Source of the DNA: Stomorhina lunata
Lineage: Eukaryota; Arthropoda; Insecta; Diptera; Rhiniidae
Length of the DNA stretch: 64,000 nucleotides
Reading direction: 5' to 3'
Assembly: GCA_933228675.1 (NCBI GenBank)
Contig: OW121742.1
Span: 19,682,850-19,746,849, forward strand
Below are positions 58,381 to 64,000 of this stretch, piece after piece (positions within the stretch are counted from its first letter, which is position 1; every line of letters starts with the position of its first letter). The notes below the pieces were generated by a model. That model saw only the letters and a list, made by a program, of their open reading frames with translations, did not search any database and was not told the origin of the DNA. A program made the translations under genes and the position numbers.

Positions 58381-59412
58381 AAAATTGTGCGATATTTAAT
58401 TGAATAAATTTTCTAAATTTATTATTTTGTTTTTACTACTTCCCGTTTTCTTTAAAATGTTTGTTTATTTGTTTTAGTTAATGAAGTTATCAACTATTTT
58501 AATTTATTACTAATTTATTATTCAAATTATCATAATATGTATCTTATTTTATTATCTTTTGTTATAAATAAGAAATCAAAATAAAGGTTTTATAAATACA
58601 AATAAATATATAATAAATTTTATTTATATTTTCAGGTATTTATAAAAATATTCCAAATAACAGGTGAGGAGGTTTTGTTTATATTTTTTTTTTAATAAAT
58701 ATTTTTATGAGGTGCTATTTTAATAAACAAAACAAACAAACTTTTTAAACAAAAAGTGAAAGATTTCATTAATTAAAAGTTGTTGCCCCTTAACTGGTTA
58801 ATCATCGTTTAAATCCGAGATGATTAGAAAAGTTCTAGTTCTACTTGGAATTATCTCGAATATATGTAAATCCGGTATTTGGGGCTTTCCTTAAAGATTA
58901 TGGAAGATTTTGGAAACATTCTAAAGAACAATAGTGTCTCCCATACAATGGAATTAATTTTGAAATACTCAGTTTTTATTTTCTGACTTAATATTAAATC
59001 TAAAGCATAATATTCCCACTTAAGTTCATAATTAACTTCGCAGTTTAAAAATGTTATTTATTTGCTTATAACTTTGTTAACTATTTTGCTCTCCTCTATT
59101 TAATCAAGTTATTATTTTTATTATTTGTTGTAATTATTGTTATGATGTTCAATATTTTCCACGCAATTCCCCAGGAATTTTCTTGTTGTTTGCTCTGGTC
59201 ATTTATTAATCCGTCAGTCCTTCTAAACGTCACTTCTGCTTTATAGCTTTTAATTTCTTGATTATGGTTGAGAATAAGAGTAAAAGACAAAAGTGCAATA
59301 AACTTTATTACAATTGACCTTGAACTTGAACCCAATGAATTTCATAGTGACCAAGAGAAATAATATGATTATAAAAACTATAAGTAAGAAATAGTTTAAG
59401 CCGGTAAAGCCG
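58381..59412. other. Unique spacer between arrays S12 and S13
   Basis: AT-rich. A 79-codon minus-strand frame (59096-59335) has no family features. No gene supported. Confidence 0.4.
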
Positions 59413-59414
59413 AC

Positions 59415-61985
59415 TTTAAAAAAATTTTGCTTGAAAATAAGAAATTTTTGAACAATTTTTGAAAAATTTCCTATACAAATAGGAAATTTTTGAAAAATTT
59501 CCTCGAAAAAAAAAACAAATTTTTAATAAATTTCCTATAAAAACAGGAAATACTTGAATTTTTTTTTTATAAAAAATCGGAAATTTTAGAAAAATGTCCT
59601 ATAAAAATAGAAAAATTTTCAAAATTTCCTTTAAAAATAGAAAATTTTCTATAAACATAAAAAAATTTTTAAAAATTTCCTATCAAAATATGAAATTTTT
59701 GAAAAATTTCCTATAAAATTATGAAATAAAATAAAAAAATTTTTGAAAAATTTTCTATAAAAATTAGAAATTTACAAAAAAATTTCCTATAAAAATAAGA
59801 AAAAATTTAAAAAATTTCCCATAAAAATAAGAAATTTTTGAAAATATGAAATTTTTGAAAAATTTCCTATAAAAATATGAAATAAAATAAAAAAAATTTG
59901 AAAAATCCTATAAAAATAAAAAATTTTTGAAAAATTTCCTATAAAAATAACATATTTTAAAAAAATTTCCTATAAAAATAAGAAATTTTTAAAAAATTTC
60001 CCATTAAAATAAGATATTTTTAAAAATATGAAATTTTTGGAAAATTTCCTATAAAAATATGAAATAAAATAAAATAATTTTGAAAAATCCTATAAAAATA
60101 AAAAATTTTTGAAAAATTTCCTATAAAAATTTGAAATTTTAAAAAAAATTCCTATAAAAATAAGAAATTTTTAAAAAATTTCCCACAAAAAAAAAAGAAA
60201 TTTTTGAAACATTTTCTATAAAAATAAGAAATTAAAAAAAAAAATTGAAAAATTTCTTATAAAAATAAATTAAAAAAAATCCTCTAAAACTTAGAAATTT
60301 TTAAAAAATTTCCGATAAAAATAAGAAATTTTTAAAAAATTTTCTATAAAAATAAGAAATTTTTAAAAAATTTTCTATAAAATTAAGAAATTTTTGAAAA
60401 AATTCCTTTAAACAAATTTGAAAAATTTCTTATAAAAATAAGAAATTTTTAAAAATTTTCCTATAAAATAAGAGATATTTACAAATGTTGCTATAAAATT
60501 TAAAAAAAAATTCCTATAAAAATATGAAATTTTTTTGAAAAATTTTCTATAGATATACGAAAATTTTTAAAAAAATTCCTATAGAAATAAGAAAGTTTTG
60601 AACAATTTCCTATGGAAATAAAAAAATTTGGAAAAATTTCCTGTAAAAATAAGAAATTTTTGAAAAATTTCCTATAAAAATAAGAAATTTTTTAAACTTA
60701 AAAATTTCCTATAAATAAAGAAATTTTTTAAAATTAAAAATTTCCTATAAATAAAGAAATTTTTAAAAAAAATTCCTATAAAAAAAAAAGAAATCTTTGA
60801 AACATTTTCTTTAAAAATATAAAATTTTTAAAAATTTCATAATAAAAAAAGATATTTTTTAAACAAATTTCAAATGAAAATATAAATTTTTTGAGAATTT
60901 CCTATGAAAATAAGAAAGTTTTGAAAAATTTCGTATAAAAATGTGAAATTTTTAAAAATTTTCTATAAAAATAAGAAATTTTTGAAGAAATTTTGAAAAA
61001 GTTTTCCATAAAAATAAGAAATTTTTAAAGAATTACCTATAAAAATAAAAAATTTTTTTAAAATTTCCTATAATTTTTGAAAAATTTTATTTGTACAATA
61101 AGAAATTTTTAAAAAAGTTTCTTTAAAAAATGTGAAATTTGTGAAAAATTTGCTCTAAAAATAAGAAATTTTTTAAAAAGATTTCTATAAAAATAAAATT
61201 TTTTGGAAAAATTTCTAAAAAATAAAAGTAATTTTCCTATACGAATAAGAAATTTTATAAAATGTTCCTATTAATATCGGAAATTTTTGAAAAATTTCCT
61301 ATAAATATAGGAAATTTTTGAAAAATTTCCTATAAATATAGGATATTTTTGAAAAATTTCCTATAAATATAGGATATTTTTGAAAAATTTTCTATAAATA
61401 TGGGAAATTTTTGAAAAATTTCCTATAAATATAGGAAATTTTTGAAAAATTTGCTGTAGATATGAGAAATTTTTGAAAAATTTCCTATAAATATAGGAAA
61501 TTTTTGAAAAATTTGCTATAGATATAGGAAAGTCTTGAAAAATTTCTTATAGATATAGGAAATTTTTGAAAAATTTCCTATAAATATTGGAAATTTTTCA
61601 AAAATTTCCTTTATTATTGGAAATTTTTCAAAAATTTTCTATTTTTATAGGAAATTTTTAAGGATATTTTTCAAAAATTTCTTATATTAATAGGAAATTT
61701 TCTATATAAATGAAAATTTTTGACAATGTTCCTATAAAAATAAGAAATTTTTAAAAAATTTTTTAAAAATTTTCTATAAAAATAAGAAATTTTTAAAAAA
61801 TTTCTTATGAAAATAAAAGGAAAAATTTCATAAAAAAATGAGAAGTTTTAAAAAAATTCTTAACTGTTGAGAAATTTCCTAAAAAAACAGAATTTTTAAA
61901 AAATTCCCTAAAAAACTGAATTTTTGAAAAATTTCCTATAAAAAGAAAATTTTTAAAAAATTCCCTTTAAAAATGAAAAATTCCT
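59415..61985 (-). repeat. 31-bp satellite array S13 (reverse) with short inverted segment
   Basis: About 83 units, mostly degenerate. A homogeneous subfamily with CCTATAAATATAGGAAATTT lies at 61260-61600. At about 61580-61700 several units run in the opposite (forward) orientation before the array resumes in reverse. Confidence 0.93.
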
Positions 61986-62754
61986 TATGTGAGTGTAATT
62001 TGTTGTTAATAATCTTAAAAGAAAAATATTACGTTTTTTTTTGTTGGTGTAGGGCAATAAAATTACTTTAACAAATGTTTGTAATAAGGTCATTTGGTAG
62101 GAGATATTTGATGTCTGCGGTGGATGAGTTGGGGATTTGATATTGTTACAATTAAGTTGATTGCTTTGGTTTTAAAATACAACAAAGAAATAATTTTTAA
62201 ACAAATAGTTTATAGCAACGGGACAATAAAAAATAAAACATGTTAACATTGTTTCTATTGTAATACCAAAAATGTATAGAAATATTTTGATAAAATTTTC
62301 ATTTACAAAAATTGAAATTTTTAAAATGTTATAAAGACAAATTTAAATAAAAAGATTTTGATGAAATTTTACATAGAAAATTTAAATAAAAAATATTTAT
62401 AGAAAAATATGAATGAAATTTTGCATAAATAAATTATTTTATGAAATTTTGCCCTTAAAATTTTAATCAAAATTTTCATAATTTTAAATTTTGATAATTT
62501 TAATTTTAGCTAAAAAAAAGTTCATATAAAAAATTTAAGGTAAAATTTTCATGGGGAAAAAACTTTGAGGAAACATTTTTAAATTGAAATATTTTCCTGA
62601 AATTATTACAAAAATTGGTTCATTATATACAAATTCTAGTCTTTAATAAAACAGTTTTTTTATTGTCGAATTTTTATTTTTAAACGAAAAACATTACTTA
62701 ACTAAAATCACATTATCTTTAACAAAATACTTTAGTCTTCCTCCACTTTTCGAA
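61986..62754. other. 3' flank of gene 5 and unique sequence
   Basis: AT-rich. TTTATT at 62659-62664 and 62673-62678 are AATAAA on the minus strand, 80-100 nt beyond the gene 5 stop. Weak AAAATTT..TAAAAA periodicity at 62280-62560 may be old satellite. Confidence 0.5.
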
Positions 62755-63205
62755 TTACCAGGATTTGTACAAAACAGGAGACTCTGCGGCATAGGTCTTA
62801 TAAACAACTGGAGCAGCTACGGTCTTGACATAAGCAGGAGCAGCATAACTTTCATAAATAGGAGCAACTAAAGATTTTGTTGTATAGGAGGTACTCTTAA
62901 CAGCTGGAGCCAAAACATCTTCTACCACATGAGCAGAACTATGGACAATCGATTGACTTTGCTGGGAGACAGCTGAGGGTACTGACTTGACAATGGAGCC
63001 TACATGGGCATAGGCAGGTTCATGCACGGCAACCGAGGCATAAGCAGGTGCTGAGTATACGGTAGATTCGTATAGGCCAGGACGAGCTAAGACAACGGCG
63101 AATAAAGCAGACAACACCACCTGGAAGAAATTAAGAAAAAAGATTTGTTTAATAAAGTCTCAAATGAATCTTTCAATTTAATCAAATACTTACCAACTTG
63201 AACAT
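62755..63205 (-). CDS. Retinin-like secreted cuticle protein (gene 5, two exons)
   Basis: Minus strand: exon 1 63205-63194 (ATG TTC AAG TTG), donor GTAAGT at 63193, acceptor TTCCAG ending at 63121, exon 2 63120-62755; phase 0 intron of 73 bp; 125 aa. The signal peptide is MFKLVVLSALFAVVLA, probably cut before Arg17. The mature part has YSAPAYASVAVHEPAYAHVG, SIVKSVPSAVSQQS, VHSSAHVVEDVLAPAVKST (retinin core, about residues 37-83), then Tyr/Ala/Val-rich repeats (APAYVKTVAAPVVYKTYAA) ending VLYKSW. It is closest to gene 4 in exon 2 start (GTGGTGTTGTCTGC in both), core and 5' leader, and in opposite transcription direction. Secreted structural cuticle protein by family; the body region is unknown. 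Confidence 0.92.
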
Positions 63206-63287
63206 TTTGAAATTTTCTGGGTTTTTGGAAGGTCTGTGTTGTTTGAGAGTTTGAAGATTTGATATCGAATTTCAAATTCTGTAACAG

Positions 63288-63295
63288 TTTATATA
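63288..63295 (-). promoter_or_regulatory. TATA box of gene 5 (TATATAAA)
   Basis: TATATAAA on the minus strand, 83 nt upstream of the ATG. An initiator-like GATATCAAATC lies about 30 nt downstream, and the leader contains CAACACAGACCTTCC. Confidence 0.8.
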
Positions 63296-63299
63296 CAAA

Positions 63300-63860
63300 T
63301 TTAAACTACATCATTTTTCTGAACCATTACTTTTCATAAAAGTTCATTATTTTCAAACCAATTCCTTTATATGTCTTTAGTAATCAAAACAAAACACTCA
63401 TTTAAACCAAAATAATAAAACAATTTTTTAAGTTCTTTTTTTATTGTTGATTAACTTAAGAAATCATAAAAATTCAGTAGTTGCTCGTATAAACTTGGCC
63501 CTGAAAATTTAAAACCACAAATAACTCCACACATTTGGTTGAAACTACAGTGAAAACCTGCAAGTAATGCTGGAAATTAAAAGAATTATTTGTAAGACAA
63601 AATCAAAGAATTAAGAAGGTTATAAATGATTACAAAACCTTAACCCTTAACTGACAGTCGTATGGAAATAAAATTACAATGGAAATGTAATTTACAATTA
63701 TTTACATGTAAAAATGATTTTAATGAAATTTGGGTAAAAACAACTGAATCATTTGTGAATTAAAGATTTTGTAGTTAAGCCTCAAAATCCGTTTAGAATA
63801 TACCCTACTCATAGGCAGACACAGAAATACAGGTATTTCACATTTTTTTTTTTAAATTCA
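63300..63860. other. Upstream intergenic sequence of gene 5
   Basis: Unique AT-rich sequence; no further exon recognised. Confidence 0.45.
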
Positions 63861-63864
63861 CTTT

Positions 63865-64000
63865 TTAAGAAATTTCAAAAAATTATTTTTATAAGGAAAT
63901 TTTCCAAAAATCGCTTTTTAAAGGCCATTCTTCAAAAATTCACTTTTTAAAGGAAATTTTTCAAAAATTCACTTTTTAAAGGGAATTTAAAAAAAATAAC
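63865..64000 (+). repeat. Start of another satellite array (forward, cut by window end)
   Basis: TTTTTAAAGGAAATTTTTCA and CAAAAATTCACTTTTTAAAG repeat about four times with a period near 32 bp. It is related to the 31-bp satellite but with CACTTTTTAAAG in place of TTATTTTTATAG. Confidence 0.8.

Noticed and set aside
59096..59335. 79-codon minus-strand frame
   Set aside because: No signal peptide, core motif or splice signals matching the local genes; ends in Asn-rich low complexity.

Overview
The window looks like nuclear DNA from a dipteran fly, very AT-rich (roughly 80% by eye). Four short two-exon genes encode retinin-like secreted cuticle proteins, and a fifth encodes a tiny secreted Pro/Gly/Val peptide. 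This is the gene content of the retinin/Nplp3-type clusters known from flies. There are also remnants of insect mariner-type and LINE transposons. I see no bacterial genes, operons or CRISPR. The species cannot be named from this sequence; a calyptrate-like fly is my guess.

Genes: (1) retinin-like, + strand, 576-1131; (2) short Pro-rich secreted peptide, - strand, 5529-5807; (3) His-rich retinin-like, - strand, 28092-28538; (4) retinin-like, + strand, 54842-55258; (5) retinin-like, - strand, 62755-63205. All share one plan: a TATA box, a first coding exon of only 11-15 nt (usually encoding Met-Phe-Lys-x), a GTAAG donor, and a second exon holding the rest of the signal peptide and the mature protein. 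Gene 4 lacks one base in its micro-exon compared with gene 5. The usual start is thereby out of frame, and a second ATG at the exon end restores the frame.

Region 0.5-18 kb is a transposon graveyard. It holds a complex tandem element (1.34-2.46 kb), a decayed mariner transposase (2.7-4.06 kb) interrupted by a ~0.29-kb TIR element, and two minus-strand LINE remnants (4.06-4.91 and 6.6-7.3 kb). Four dispersed repeat families, here named A, B, C and D, recur. Families B and D border the 29-31-bp satellite arrays at 7.5-9.4 and 11.9-14.5 kb, and B also borders the one at 15.9-16.9 kb. This suggests that these satellites are the expanded centres of a mobile element.

Region 19-25.4 kb is a 28-bp satellite present as two arrays in opposite orientation around a 1.4-kb spacer, with higher-order repeats. 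Region 29-62 kb is dominated by a second satellite of ~31 bp, in large blocks that repeatedly switch orientation: forward at 29.3-33.3, reverse at 34.9-39.6 and 42.4-45.4, forward at 46.1-47.5, reverse at 48.7-54.2, forward at 55.7-58.4, reverse at 59.4-62.0. Genes 4 and 5 lie in short islands between oppositely oriented blocks. A 12-bp satellite (~100 copies) fills 39.6-40.8 kb. Satellite DNA makes up about half the window.
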